Counted from the first letter of the stretch, positions 1-8,094 are shown. The stretch is 64,000 nucleotides of DNA from Variovorax sp. J22G73 (GCF_030317035.1 NZ_JASZYK010000007.1:62001-126000); one strand, 5' to 3'. Program-made: numbers and translations. Notes: a model not told the origin generated them from the letters alone.

Positions 1-1810
1 CGATCTTCGGGTCGGCCGAGAAAATCTTCTGCCAGCCCGCGGTGAGCGTGCAGGCCAGCAGCCACGCCGCCGGTGCCGCGGCCACCCACGCGTAGCGCTC
101 GCGCTTCATGCGGAACAGCACCACCACGCCCAGCAGCAGCGCCACCGCGGCCAGCATCTGGTTGGAGATGCCGAACAGCGGCCACAGCGTGTTGATGCCG
201 CCCAGCGGATCGACCACGCCCTGGTACAGAAAGTAGCCCCACGCCGCCACGCACAGCGCCGTGGCCACGAGGTTGGCCGGCAGCGAGTCGGTGCGCTTCA
301 GTGCGGGCACGAAGCTGCCGAGCAGGTCTTGCAGCATGAAGCGCCCGGCGCGGGTGCCGGCATCGACCGCCGTGAGAATGAACAGCGCCTCGAACAGGAT
401 GGCGAAGTGGTACCAGAAGGCCATCATGGCCTGCCCGCCGATCACCTGGTGCAGGATGTGCGCCATGCCCACCGCCAGCGTGGGCGCGCCGCCCGCGCGG
501 CCCAGGATGGTGGTCTCGCCCACGTCCTTGGCGGTCTGCAGCAGCATCTCGGGCGTGATGACGAAGCCCCAGCCCGACACCGTGGCCGCCACCTGCTGCG
601 CGGTGGTGCCCACCAGCGCGCCCGGGCTGTTCATTGCGAAGTACACGCCCGGCTCGATGCACGACGCCGCCACCAGCGCCATCACCGCCACGAAAGACTC
701 GGCCAGCATGCCACCGTAGCCGATGAAGCGCGCGTGGCGCTCGTTGTCCAGCATCTTGGGCGTGGTGCCCGAGGAAATGAGCGCATGAAAGCCCGACACC
801 GCCCCGCACGCGATGGTGATGAACAGGAACGGGAACAGGCTGCCCGACCACACCGGCCCGTTGCCCTGCGCGAACTGCGTCACCGCGGGCATCTGCAGCG
901 TGGGCATCACGAACACGATGCCGATGGCCAGCGCGATGATGGTGCCGATCTTCAGGAAGGTCGACAGGTAGTCGCGCGGCGCCAGCAGCAGCCACACCGG
1001 CAGGCTCGCGGCCACGAAGCCGTAGCCCACCAGCATCCAGGTGAGCGCCTTGCCGTCGAAGGTGAACAGCGGCGCCCACTCGGCGCTCTGGCTCACGGCC
1101 TGGCCGCCGAAGATGGCCAGCATCAACAGCACGAAGCCGATGAGCGACACCTCGCCGATGCGCCCCGGGCGAATGAACCGCAGGTACACGCCCATGAACA
1201 GCGCCACCGGAATCGTCGCGGCCACCGTGAAGGTGCCCCACGGCGACTCGGCCAGCGCCTTGACCACGATGAGCGCCAGCACCGCCAGGATGATGATCAT
1301 GATCATGAACGTGCCGAACAGCGCGATCATGCCGGGCACCACGCCCATCTCCTGCTTCACCAGGTCGCCCAGCGAGCGGCCGTCGCGCCGCGTGGAAATG
1401 AACAGGATGATGAAGTCCTGCACCGCCCCCGCGAACACCACGCCCGCCAGCACCCACAGCAGGCCGGGCAGGTAGCCCATCTGCGCCGCCAGCACCGGGC
1501 CCACCAGCGGACCCGCGCCCGCGATGGCCGCGAAGTGGTGGCCGAACAGCACGTTCTTGTCGGTGGGCACGTAGTCCAGCCCGTCGTTGTGGCGGTGCGC
1601 CGGCGTCTTGCGGTTGCCGTCGAGCCCCAGCACCTTGTCGGCGATGAACAGGCTGTAGTAGCGGTAGGCGATGAGGTAGGTGCAGATCGCGGCGGCCACC
1701 ACCCAGAGGGCGTTGACGCTTTCACCACGGGTCAGGGCCACGGTGCCCAGCGCAAACGCGCCGACCACGGCCACGACCAGCCACACCAGGTGGCGGCGGA
1801 TGCTGTGCAT
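1..1810 (-). CDS. cstA: Carbon starvation protein CstA, 3' part beyond left edge
   Basis: Polytopic inner-membrane protein of the CstA family, which takes up pyruvate or peptides when carbon is scarce. The reading frame is open from an ATG at 1810 to the left edge, about 603 residues, against roughly 690 for the family, so the C-terminus lies outside the window. The N-terminal half shows the family block NDGLDYVPTDKNVLFGHHFA, followed by GAGPLVGPVLAAQMGYLPG and repeated hydrophobic helices. GGAG lies about 8 nt upstream of the ATG. The next gene to the right is divergent, so this gene has its own promoter within 1811-2010, where two copies of AAACCCG(G/A)ATA occur. Family assignment is firm; the substrate is not visible from sequence. 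Confidence 0.95.
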   Translation of the reverse strand, partial: MHSIRRHLVWLVVAVVGAFALGTVALTRGESVNALWVVAAAICTYLIAYRYYSLFIADKVLGLDGNRKTPAHRHNDGLDYVPTDKNVLFGHHFAAIAGAGPLVGPVLAAQMGYLPGLLWVLAGVVFAGAVQDFIILFISTRRDGRSLGDLVKQEMGVVPGMIALFGTFMIMIIILAVLALIVVKALAESPWGTFTVAATIPVALFMGVYLRFIRPGRIGEVSLIGFVLLMLAIFGGQAVSQSAEWAPLFTFDGKALTWMLVGYGFVAASLPVWLLLAPRDYLSTFLKIGTIIALAIGIVFVMPTLQMPAVTQFAQGNGPVWSGSLFPFLFITIACGAVSGFHALISSGTTPKMLDNERHARFIGYGGMLAESFVAVMALVAASCIEPGVYFAMNSPGALVGTTAQQVAATVSGWGFVITPEMLLQTAKDVGETTILGRAGGAPTLAVGMAHILHQVIGGQAMMAFWYHFAILFEALFILTAVDAGTRAGRFMLQDLLGSFVPALKRTDSLPANLVATALCVAAWGYFLYQGVVDPLGGINTLWPLFGISNQMLAAVALLLGVVVLFRMKRERYAWVAAAPAAWLLACTLTAGWQKIFSADPKI

Positions 1811-1910
1811 GGGGATGTCTCCAGTATTGAACCCGCCGAGTCTTCCCGCGCGGGCGCCGCCGCGCATCCGTCGGACTGCGTGGGCGGGGTGCGTGGCTTT
1901 GCTTAATGGA

Positions 1911-1940
1911 AAACCCGGATAAGTAAAAACCCGAATACTT
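1911..1940. repeat. Direct repeat in the cstA upstream region
   Basis: Two 14-bp copies, AAACCCGGATAAGT at 1911-1924 and AAACCCGAATACTT at 1927-1940, agree at 11 positions and start 16 bp apart. They lie about 100-130 bp upstream of the cstA start, where an activator or repressor could bind. The protein that might bind them is unknown. Apart from this repeat and the hairpin at 2010-2046, I see nothing else in 1811-2066. Confidence 0.35.
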
Positions 1941-2009
1941 CAGACGCACGCCCGCTGTTCAATGCCTGCGGGCCTACACGCATGAAGCGCGCCAGGCGCC
2001 ACCATATTT

Positions 2010-2046
2010 CCTTGGACCCGATTGGGTCCTTCAATCGGGTCCAAGG
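2010..2046 (+). promoter_or_regulatory. Perfect 15-bp hairpin with a competing inner hairpin in the hydroxylase leader
   Basis: Positions 2010-2024 and 2032-2046 are perfect inverted repeats around a 7-nt loop (GGTCCTT). The left arm can instead pair with the loop, because GGACCC (2014-2019) matches GGGTCC (2024-2029), giving a second, mutually exclusive hairpin. The purine-rich stretch AAGGGAG (2043-2049), the only Shine-Dalgarno-like string before the ATG at 2067, sits in the right arm of the long hairpin. It could be an operator for a dimeric repressor or an RNA switch that hides the ribosome site. Confidence 0.5.
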
Positions 2047-2066
2047 GAGCAAACCGAATCGACGCA

Positions 2067-3332
2067 ATGGACAACCACCCCCGCTGCTGCATCGCGGGCG
2101 GCGGCCCGGCCGGCATGGTGCTGGGCCTGCTGCTTGCCCGTGCCGGTGTGAAGGTCGTGGTGCTGGAGAAGCACCTCGACTTTCTGCGCGACTTTCGCGG
2201 CGACACCGTGCACCCGTCCACGCTCGAGGTCCTGCACGAGCTCGGCCTGCTCGATGCCTTCCTTCAGCGCCCGCACGACCGCGTGGACCAGCTGCGCGCC
2301 ACCTTCGAGGGCCAGGGCTTCCCCGTGGCCGACTTCACCCACCTGCCCTCTTACAGCAAGTTCCTGGTGCTGATGCCGCAGTGGGAGTTTCTGGACTTCA
2401 TGTGCGAGGAAGCGCGGCGCTACCCCGGCTTCGAGCTGTGGACCGACGCTGAAGCCATCGGCCTGCTGCAGGACAACGGGCGCGTGAACGGCGTGAGGGT
2501 GCGGCGCGGTGCACGCGGCCCTGGCAGCCCCGCCGGTGGCAAGCCGCAGGAAGTCGAGCTGCACGCCTCGCTCGTCGTCGCGGCCGACGGCCGGCATTCG
2601 ACCCTGCGCGATGCCGCGGCGCTGCCGCACATCAGCTACGGCGCGCCCATCGACGTGCTGTGGATGCGCATTCCCAAGCAGCCCGGCGACCCCGACGCCA
2701 CCGCGGGTCACATCGCCGGCGGCCACTTTCTGGTGACGCTGAACCGCGGCGACTACTGGCAGTGCGCCTTCGTCATTCCCAAGGGCGGGCACGACGCGCT
2801 GCAGCAGCGCGGCATCGGCGCCTTCCACGCCGAGATCGCCAAGGTCGCCCCCTTCATGCAGGACCGGCTGCCGCAGGCCCTGCCCGACTGGAACGCGGTG
2901 AAGCTGCTCGAAGTGATGGTCGACCGGCTGGAGTCGTGGGCCTGCAAGGGCATGCTGTGCATCGGCGATGCGGCGCATGCCATGTCCCCGGTGGGCGGCG
3001 TGGGCATCAACCTGGCCGTGCAGGACGCCGTGGCCGCCGCCAACCTGCTGGCCGCGTCGCTCGCGGGCACCGCCACCGACAAGCAGATCGACACCCTGCT
3101 GCCGCAGTTGCAGCGCCGCCGCGAATGGCCCGTGCGCGTGACGCAGGCGGCGCAGCGCATGGTGCAAGACCGCGTGCTCATGCCGGTGCTCGGCGGCAAG
3201 GTCAACACCAAGGTGGGCCATGTGCCGTGGCCCTTGCGCCTGCTGTCTCGCTGGCCCATGTTGCGCCGGCTGCCGGCGCGCGCGGTGGGCCTCGGGGTGC
3301 GGCCGGAGCATGTGAAGTCGCCCCGCGCCTGA
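2067..3332 (+). CDS. FAD-dependent aromatic-ring hydroxylase family protein
   Basis: Flavoprotein monooxygenase of the p-hydroxybenzoate hydroxylase/UbiH type, about 421 residues and cytosolic. The N-terminus has the Rossmann dinucleotide motif IAGGGPAGMVLGLLLARAG. The middle has the second FAD/NADPH segment VVAADGRHSTLRDAA, and near residue 300 is the FAD-ribityl motif GDAAHAMSPVGGVGINLAVQDA. I chose ATG 2067 because the flavin fold starts at once; an in-frame TTG at 2022 would place translated codons inside the leader hairpin. The gene stands alone between divergent cstA and small unknown genes, so its aromatic substrate cannot be inferred. The hairpin at 2010-2046 suggests control by a repressor or at translation. 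Confidence 0.88.
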   Translation: MDNHPRCCIAGGGPAGMVLGLLLARAGVKVVVLEKHLDFLRDFRGDTVHPSTLEVLHELGLLDAFLQRPHDRVDQLRATFEGQGFPVADFTHLPSYSKFLVLMPQWEFLDFMCEEARRYPGFELWTDAEAIGLLQDNGRVNGVRVRRGARGPGSPAGGKPQEVELHASLVVAADGRHSTLRDAAALPHISYGAPIDVLWMRIPKQPGDPDATAGHIAGGHFLVTLNRGDYWQCAFVIPKGGHDALQQRGIGAFHAEIAKVAPFMQDRLPQALPDWNAVKLLEVMVDRLESWACKGMLCIGDAAHAMSPVGGVGINLAVQDAVAAANLLAASLAGTATDKQIDTLLPQLQRRREWPVRVTQAAQRMVQDRVLMPVLGGKVNTKVGHVPWPLRLLSRWPMLRRLPARAVGLGVRPEHVKSPRA

Positions 3333-3349
3333 GCGCCTTTTATGTTTTG

Positions 3350-3367
3350 TTTACGCGCGCGCGTGAA
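3350..3367. other. GC-alternating near-palindrome after the hydroxylase gene
   Basis: The 18-bp string TTTACGCGCGCGCGTGAA is an inverted repeat with a single mismatched pair, 17 bp past the stop of the hydroxylase gene. It is too short and lacks a T tract, so it is at best a weak transcription end signal. Alternating CG could also favour unusual helix geometry. Confidence 0.3.
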
Positions 3368-3431
3368 CATTCGATGCCGTTTTTATGCGGGCCTGCAGAC
3401 ACTCGATGCATTGCATTTGCATGGGTGAGCA

Positions 3432-3542
3432 ATGGACATCGTTTGGTTGGCCGCCATGGCGGCCGCATGGGTGATTTCGGCAGAGGCGTTGGTGCGCGTG
3501 CTCAGGCTCGACAGGCCGGGCAAGCGCGCCACCAAGGCCTGA
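3432..3542 (+). CDS. Possible 36-residue membrane peptide
   Basis: A short open frame starting MDIVWLAAMAAAWVISAEAL and ending with a basic tail (RLDRPGKRATKA). It has one hydrophobic segment at residues 3-20 and a positively charged C-terminus, the usual look of a single-span small membrane protein. GGTGAG lies 3 nt before the ATG. It sits between two plus-strand genes in a 220-bp stretch with no other candidate. No family is recognised, and a frame of this size can be random in GC-rich DNA. Confidence 0.3.
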   Translation: MDIVWLAAMAAAWVISAEALVRVLRLDRPGKRATKA

Positions 3543-3553
3543 GGTGGCCTGAC

Positions 3554-3889
3554 ATGGCCTTGAACGCAACGCTCTGGTACCGCGCCGCGGCGTGGGCCCG
3601 TCAGGCGCGGGCGCGGCCCGACATGACGCTGCTCTGGTCGTGCTGCGGCACGCCCGCGCTGGGCGCGCAAACACCGCTCGGACGCCACGGCGGGCGCGAC
3701 GTGCTGGTGGCTTCGTGCAGCCATTGCGGCGCGGAGTGGCTGAGCATGTCGCAAGCGGAACAGCCGGGCGACTGGCAGCCCTTGCAACGCAGTAAGGCGA
3801 TCACCGCAAGACCGGCATGCAAACCGGCGCGCGCCACCGACGAGCGCATCGCGTGGCGGCGAAGAAAGCAGCGCGACCTCGAAGACTGA
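3554..3889 (+). CDS. Hypothetical protein with two Cys pairs
   Basis: 111 residues, not recognised. It contains WSCCG near residue 29 and CSHCG near residue 57, an arrangement that could hold one zinc ion as in small zinc-ribbon proteins, then a basic C-terminus (AWRRRKQRDLED). Start ATG 3554 follows the small peptide frame by 11 nt, so the two could be co-transcribed. Base composition is as GC-rich as the neighbours. The zinc-ribbon idea rests only on Cys spacing. The minus-strand gene at 3915 converges on it with a 25-bp gap. Confidence 0.45.
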   Translation: MALNATLWYRAAAWARQARARPDMTLLWSCCGTPALGAQTPLGRHGGRDVLVASCSHCGAEWLSMSQAEQPGDWQPLQRSKAITARPACKPARATDERIAWRRRKQRDLED

Positions 3890-3914
3890 CGACGAGGCCG
3901 GCAGCTTCGCAGCC

Positions 3915-4361
3915 TCAGCGTTCGCCGAATGCCCAGCGCGCCGGCGATGCCAGCGGCGCCCACTGCTCGTGTCCCGTGAACGCGAGGCGCGTGTGCGACC
4001 CGTCGTCGCCGCGCCCATAGCCGTGCAGCACGAGATGGGGAAAGTCGAGCGACACCGTGGTCGCGTTTTTGGCCACCTTCAACCACGCGAGATCGGCCAC
4101 GCGCACGATGCGCAGCACGCTGCCTTCGTCGCCGTAGCTCTCCAGCGTGCAGTAGCCCGAGTCCGGCGACCACGCGTGGCCGCGCCCCCAGTAGCGGCCC
4201 GGAATCACGACGCCGTCGAGCATCACGCTGTTCAGGCTGTCGCTGCGCGGCATCTCGGTTTCGTAGCTCCACACGGTGCGGTGCGCACCGTTGGGCGACA
4301 CCACGGTTTCGCCTGCGTAGCCGATGTAGACGGGGCTGCCGTCGGGCCGCACCACGGTCAT
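3915..4361 (-). CDS. Hypothetical protein coupled to an NlpC/P60 lipoprotein
   Basis: 148 residues with no signal peptide or membrane segment and no family I can name. It is rich in beta-forming residues and aromatic Trp/Tyr (GRYWGRGHAWSPDSGYCTLE). Its ATG overlaps the TGA of the upstream NlpC/P60 gene as ATGA (4358-4361), so the two are translationally coupled and probably act together. It may be a cytosolic or periplasmic partner of that cell-wall hydrolase, but nothing in its own sequence shows a function. Confidence 0.7.
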   Translation of the reverse strand: MTVVRPDGSPVYIGYAGETVVSPNGAHRTVWSYETEMPRSDSLNSVMLDGVVIPGRYWGRGHAWSPDSGYCTLESYGDEGSVLRIVRVADLAWLKVAKNATTVSLDFPHLVLHGYGRGDDGSHTRLAFTGHEQWAPLASPARWAFGER

Positions 4362-4867
4362 GCGCCGGGTCGCCGTGCCTGCTGCGGTTGGCGCGACCAG
4401 TACACGCCGTCGAGCCTGTCCAGCCGCACCTCGCCGCCGGTCGAAGGCGCGTGCACGAAGCGCCCGCCGCCCACGTAGATGCCTGCATGCGATGGCGTGG
4501 ACGAACCGAAGAGCACCAGGTCGCCGGTGCGCAGCTCCGACATCGCCACCGGGTGGCCGAAGCCCGACATGCGCGCCACCGTGCGCGGCGGCGACTGGCC
4601 CACGCTGTTGAGGTACACGTAGCCGATGAGCCCGCTGCAGTCGAAGCCGCCGTCAGGCGTGTTGCCGCCATAGCGGTACGGCGTGCCGACGAGGCCGAGC
4701 GCGTGGATGGCGACGCTGTTCGATTGCTCGTCGGTCAGCGGCACGCCGGTGACGACGGGAGCCTGGCCCTGCCCTTGCCGCGGCTTGACGCCGGAGGGGC
4801 CCGCGCAGCCGACGATCAGGACGCAGGCCGCGAGCGGCAGCAGCCTGGAGATCCATTGCCGCGGCAT
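4358..4867 (-). CDS. NlpC/P60 (C40) lipoprotein, probable peptidoglycan endopeptidase
   Basis: Papain-like cell-wall hydrolase that cuts stem peptides of peptidoglycan, anchored as a lipoprotein. From ATG 4867 the signal peptide MPRQWISRLLPLAACVLIVG ends in a lipobox with Cys21. The catalytic triad is visible as Cys77 (DCSGLIGYVY), His127 (PSHAGIYVG) and His139 (RFVHAPSTGG). An ATG at 4933 would add 22 residues in front of the signal peptide and is less likely. It forms an overlapping pair with the unknown gene at 3915-4361. No strong ribosome site precedes either start. Confidence 0.88.
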   Translation of the reverse strand: MPRQWISRLLPLAACVLIVGCAGPSGVKPRQGQGQAPVVTGVPLTDEQSNSVAIHALGLVGTPYRYGGNTPDGGFDCSGLIGYVYLNSVGQSPPRTVARMSGFGHPVAMSELRTGDLVLFGSSTPSHAGIYVGGGRFVHAPSTGGEVRLDRLDGVYWSRQPQQARRPGA

Positions 4868-5080
4868 GCGCGACGAAGACGAAAACGACAACCGGGGTGG
4901 GAGTGCGTCGTGCGTGGCGTGCAGTTCATGCATCGGGATGACGGGTCTGGTGGGTGTGCGCAGACTCTATCGCGGAACGCGCCATCTCTCTGAAGATGAA
5001 CCTGAAAGCGAAACGCCCTTCGCGGCCGATGCGTTCGCACCGGGGCCGCCAAAGGGCGTCATGCACGGGGGAGCGTGCGA

Positions 5081-5368
5081 TCAGGCGGCGGGAGCAGCGT
5101 TGACCGCGTCCTTCAGCGCCTTGCCGGCGGTGAACTTGGGTGCCTTGCTGGCCTTGATGGTCATCGGCTCGCCGGTCGACGGGTTGCGGCCCGTGCGCTC
5201 GGGGCGTGCGGCCACCGAGAAGGCGCCGAAGCCGATGAGTTGCACCGTGTCGCCGCCGGCCAGGGCGCGCGAGAGGTTGTCGAGAGCGGAGTCCAATGCG
5301 CGAGCGGCATCGACCTTGCTGAGGTTGGTGTCGTTGGCGATGGCGGCGATGAGTTCGGTCTTGTTCAA
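5081..5368 (-). CDS. HU-family DNA-binding protein
   Basis: Small basic histone-like protein that bends and compacts DNA as a dimer, about 95 residues. The frame shows the HU N-terminal helix pair (NKTELIAAIA, then SKVDAARALDSAL), the GFGAFSVAARPERTGRNP beta-arm region with the conserved RNP proline, and the TIKASKAPKFTAGKALKDAV end. The start is TTG at 5368: it gives the standard (M)NKTEL beginning and has AAGGA about 10 nt upstream inside an A-rich stretch. An upstream in-frame start at 5413 would add 15 residues not typical of HU. Monocistronic in appearance. Confidence 0.93.
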   Translation of the reverse strand: MNKTELIAAIANDTNLSKVDAARALDSALDNLSRALAGGDTVQLIGFGAFSVAARPERTGRNPSTGEPMTIKASKAPKFTAGKALKDAVNAAPAA

Positions 5369-5617
5369 AACGGGTGGTTCCTTTTTTATGAAACGGTTGG
5401 GGGAAAAATCCATAGCGCGAAAGCGCTACCGGGGGACGAACTTTAAACGCCCCGCCGGGGGGATCGAGAAGCGCGGGGGTTTCAAAATTGAAACATCGTG
5501 ATCGATGCCCGGCGCGGGGACGTGGATGCATTCGGCGAGGCCGGAGAAATCTGTGTGTCAAGAAGTCAACCGCGCGCTACCGGGAGACAGTTCGTGTTGC
5601 ATGAGAGCGCATCAAGA

Positions 5618-5896
5618 ATGAAATGGTTCGAACTTCTTCGAAACTGGCGTGACAGCAAGCGCTCACGACGCGATGCATGCGAGCGCGCACTGACTGAATT
5701 CGGGCGCACGCACAGTGTGGCGCCGGTGGGTGCGCATGTGCTGCGCATCGACGCGCACGAAGCCGTGGTGCGCGTGATGTTCATGGCGGGGCGCATTCCG
5801 GCGGAGCGTTGCTGGTACGTGGTGCCGCGCGATGGCGGTGCGGTGCGTGAGTTGGTCTTTGACTATGTAAAGGGGTTGGAGTCGCCTTGGCGGTGA
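5618..5896 (+). CDS. Hypothetical protein, 92 residues
   Basis: Starts MKWFELLRNWRDSKRSRRDA, with a basic amphipathic N-terminus and a compact body (GAHVLRIDAHEAVVRVMF, then ELVFDYVKGLESPWR). No family is recognised. The frame is open further upstream to 5498, but the earlier part lacks typical codon use, so ATG 5618 is preferred. It lies between divergent HU and the convergent unknown lipoprotein gene. 5414-5617 holds only the HU promoter side and no other clear signal. Confidence 0.5.
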   Translation: MKWFELLRNWRDSKRSRRDACERALTEFGRTHSVAPVGAHVLRIDAHEAVVRVMFMAGRIPAERCWYVVPRDGGAVRELVFDYVKGLESPWR

Positions 5897-5938
5897 TTGC
5901 GCCATTAAGGAAAGGCCTCGACGCTCTGCGGCATTCGA

Positions 5939-7255
5939 TCAGTTTCTGCGAGGCGGATCTTTCAGGATTTCGTTGCGATGGGTATCGATGTAGTCGTCCA
6001 GCGAAATTCGCATGCTGATGACCGGGAGGCTGGTCTGTGCAAGTTCCATCTCGCTCTTCACATGGGCGTCCATCAGCGCTCTGTCGAACGAAAAGTCGCG
6101 GTGGGTGGTGACGCTCTGGCTTGCGTCCATCACGCCGGACTCAGACGCTGCAGCAACGGCGGCATACGCGGCCTCCACCTTCAGCTTCAATGCATCGACC
6201 TTGCCGGCGAAGGTGGCAGCGGCCGCAGGCCCGAGCGAGGCCATGAGCGCCTTGGTGTCGGCCTTCAGCGCGCCTTGCAGCGCACTCAGGTTGCTCTCTG
6301 CGAACACCACGTACTTCGCGCGAAGCTGGTAGTAGGTGAAGTAGTTGCGGTGACGCTTGAAGACTCGTTCAGTCCACACTGCGCCCGCAGCCCGTTCCTC
6401 ATTGACCCTGCTGAAGATGTCTGAACCAATCTGCAGACTGATGGACGCCGGTTCTCCCAGGATCAGGAAGCCGCTGATCTTTTTCTTCTTCGAAGCCGAA
6501 GCCTGAAAGCTCTCCCCTGCATCGGCGCTGCCGGAGACAACGACTTCGCGCTCCCAGTTGGTCACCAGCACGCCCGATGTGTTCAGGGCGGCGCGCGTCG
6601 ACGCGAACTTGGCGTTGAGCGCATCGAACGCTTCATCAGCGCTTTTCGCAGCCTGTGTCCGCGCAGCCGCCAGGTCTTTCAACGTGGTCTTGCTGTCTTC
6701 GGGGAAGAGTGCCTGCAGGTTGGCTAACGCGGCTTGCGCTTCGGCACCGTGTTCGGCCAGCACTCCTCTCGCCGCCACCAAGGCTTCCTGCTTGAGCGCT
6801 GCATTCATGGCGTCGGCCACGGCCTGCTGGTACTTCTGCAGGCCGTCGCGCAACGACGTGAGTTCTGTCAGCTTGACGCCGCCGTCCTGGCATTTCTTCG
6901 GCTCGGTGCCGCTGGTTTTGCAGAACTTGCGCTCGACGATCTGCGAGGGCCCTGGCCGTATCCGCGGCGTCATCGTGTCGGGCAGGTCCGAGCGGAACGG
7001 CGAAAGCTTTGCCAGCTGCTCCCGTATCGACCACTTGTCCGGGTCGGTCGTCATCGTCCCGACCACCTCTTCGGGGCCCAGCCCCGTGATGTTGACGGCC
7101 CTGATGAGGCGCAGCCCGTAGGCGCCGTATTCGCTGTCCGATGTGGTCCCCAGTTCGGTCAAGGCCAATCGCATGGGTTGCGTGCTGCCGCAGCCCGACA
7201 GCGTGAAGACAAGACCTGCGACCAAGGCCAGCAGTACCGACGGTCTGTTGTGCAT
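5939..7255 (-). CDS. Large lipoprotein of unknown function
   Basis: 438 residues beginning MHNRPSVLLALVAGLVFTLSGCGS, a clear lipoprotein signal with the lipidated Cys at about residue 21. The mature part is long, Ala-rich and mostly helical (for example DLAAARTQAAKSADEAFDALNA is coiled-coil-like), with a lysine cluster SKKKKISGFLILGE in the middle. Two cysteines (FCKTSG, KKCQDGG) lie close together and could pair. No enzyme motif is visible. ATG 7255 is chosen because the signal peptide starts there. The upstream DNA (7385-7420 and 7471-7530) carries two tandem repeats, which may affect its expression. No neighbour suggests a role. Confidence 0.75.
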   Translation of the reverse strand: MHNRPSVLLALVAGLVFTLSGCGSTQPMRLALTELGTTSDSEYGAYGLRLIRAVNITGLGPEEVVGTMTTDPDKWSIREQLAKLSPFRSDLPDTMTPRIRPGPSQIVERKFCKTSGTEPKKCQDGGVKLTELTSLRDGLQKYQQAVADAMNAALKQEALVAARGVLAEHGAEAQAALANLQALFPEDSKTTLKDLAAARTQAAKSADEAFDALNAKFASTRAALNTSGVLVTNWEREVVVSGSADAGESFQASASKKKKISGFLILGEPASISLQIGSDIFSRVNEERAAGAVWTERVFKRHRNYFTYYQLRAKYVVFAESNLSALQGALKADTKALMASLGPAAAATFAGKVDALKLKVEAAYAAVAAASESGVMDASQSVTTHRDFSFDRALMDAHVKSEMELAQTSLPVISMRISLDDYIDTHRNEILKDPPRRN

Positions 7256-7384
7256 ATGCCCCCGAGTGTGATTTCTGTGGAGAAGAAAGAAAGCCCGCAC
7301 GGCGCAAGCGCGACCGGCGGGGAGATCGGACGGGCGGGATGTTGGCATTGACCGACGATCGGGGCATCCCCCGAATGCAGTAGG

Positions 7385-7420
7385 GATGCGGCCATTGATG
7401 CCGCCATTGATGCGGCCACT
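7385..7420. repeat. Three 12-bp tandem units upstream of the unknown lipoprotein gene
   Basis: Units GATGCGGCCATT, GATGCCGCCATT and GATGCGGCCACT run head to tail. They sit about 130-165 bp upstream of the lipoprotein start, in non-coding DNA. Confidence 0.7.
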
Positions 7421-7470
7421 GAATATGGCTTTTTCCTGGCGCGCCGACCGTGGGGCCGGCGCGCGCGCTC

Positions 7471-7530
7471 TCAAGCGACTTCAGGAGACTTCAGGAGACT
7501 TCAGGAGACTTCAGGAGACTTTAGGTGACT
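7471..7530. repeat. 10-bp tandem repeat, four perfect and two imperfect copies
   Basis: Four exact copies of TCAGGAGACT occupy 7481-7520, flanked by TCAAGCGACT (7471-7480) and TTAGGTGACT (7521-7530). The 10-bp period is close to one helical turn, so every unit faces the same side of the DNA. It lies between the starts and stops of two leftward genes, outside coding sequence. Confidence 0.85.
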
Positions 7531-7550
7531 TCGCGCGGTGCGCGCCCGAA

Positions 7551-7886
7551 TCAACTCCGAAGTTCGCCCGCACTTTCCTGGAACAGCCCCACCGCCTCAC
7601 GCGCCAGGTCGGACGCGATCCACAGCAGGTTGTCCCGGTGCTGCTCGCCCACCTCCTCGAACCATCCGTCGCCGGTGCCGTGGCAACACCACAGCAGGGA
7701 GTTCAGTCTTTCGAGGGTGTTCTCCAGCCGGTCCGCCGCCGTGGGCGGTGTCGGGGAAACTGGGGTCGACCGGCTCCGGTTGCGCCGCGCCGGGGTGGGC
7801 GGGGTCTGGGGAAGCGCCGGGCGTGTTCGACCCGGCCATAGTTCGCTTAGCCACTTGGTGTGCTCCTTTGTCGAAGTCTCGTGCAC
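7551..7886 (-). CDS. Small hypothetical protein, probably frameshifted
   Basis: The C-terminal 60 residues look like a real folded domain (DRLENTLERLNSLLWCCHGT, then GDGWFEEVGEQHRDNLLWIA), helical and acidic. In the frame given, the N-terminus starts at a weak GTG (7886) with poor codon use. In the neighbouring frame an AAAGGAG site stands 8 nt before GTG 7854 (MAKRTMAGSNTPGASPDPAH), with better GC3 and a disordered Pro/Ala start; that frame loses sense after the GGCGGCGG run near 7740. The likeliest original protein joins the 7854 start to the C-terminal domain. This is either a one-base mutation, a sequence error or a real shift. No family recognised. Confidence 0.5.
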   Translation of the reverse strand: MHETSTKEHTKWLSELWPGRTRPALPQTPPTPARRNRSRSTPVSPTPPTAADRLENTLERLNSLLWCCHGTGDGWFEEVGEQHRDNLLWIASDLAREAVGLFQESAGELRS

Positions 7887-8094
7887 GTCAAGTGGTCAGA
7901 CGGCCTTGGTGTTTCAGCACCTCGGTCGTCGCCTCTTCTCTTTTTTGGTCTCGCATTCGCCACCGTTGCCCCACTTGCATGTGCGGCAACTGCAGCCCGC
8001 CGCGAGACGAAGCGGCTTGCTCGTTCAGGTTTCGTGTGTGTTGTCTTTTGCGCAAATTGCGCGCTCGGCACGCACGTTCACAGCGAGATGCCGG

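Noticed and set aside
5498..5617. N-terminal extension of the small protein at 5618-5896
   Set aside because: The added 40 residues have poor codon use and no protein character; the ATG at 5618 is a better start.
7471..7530. CRISPR-like repeat array
   Set aside because: Units are 10 bp and directly adjacent with no spacers.
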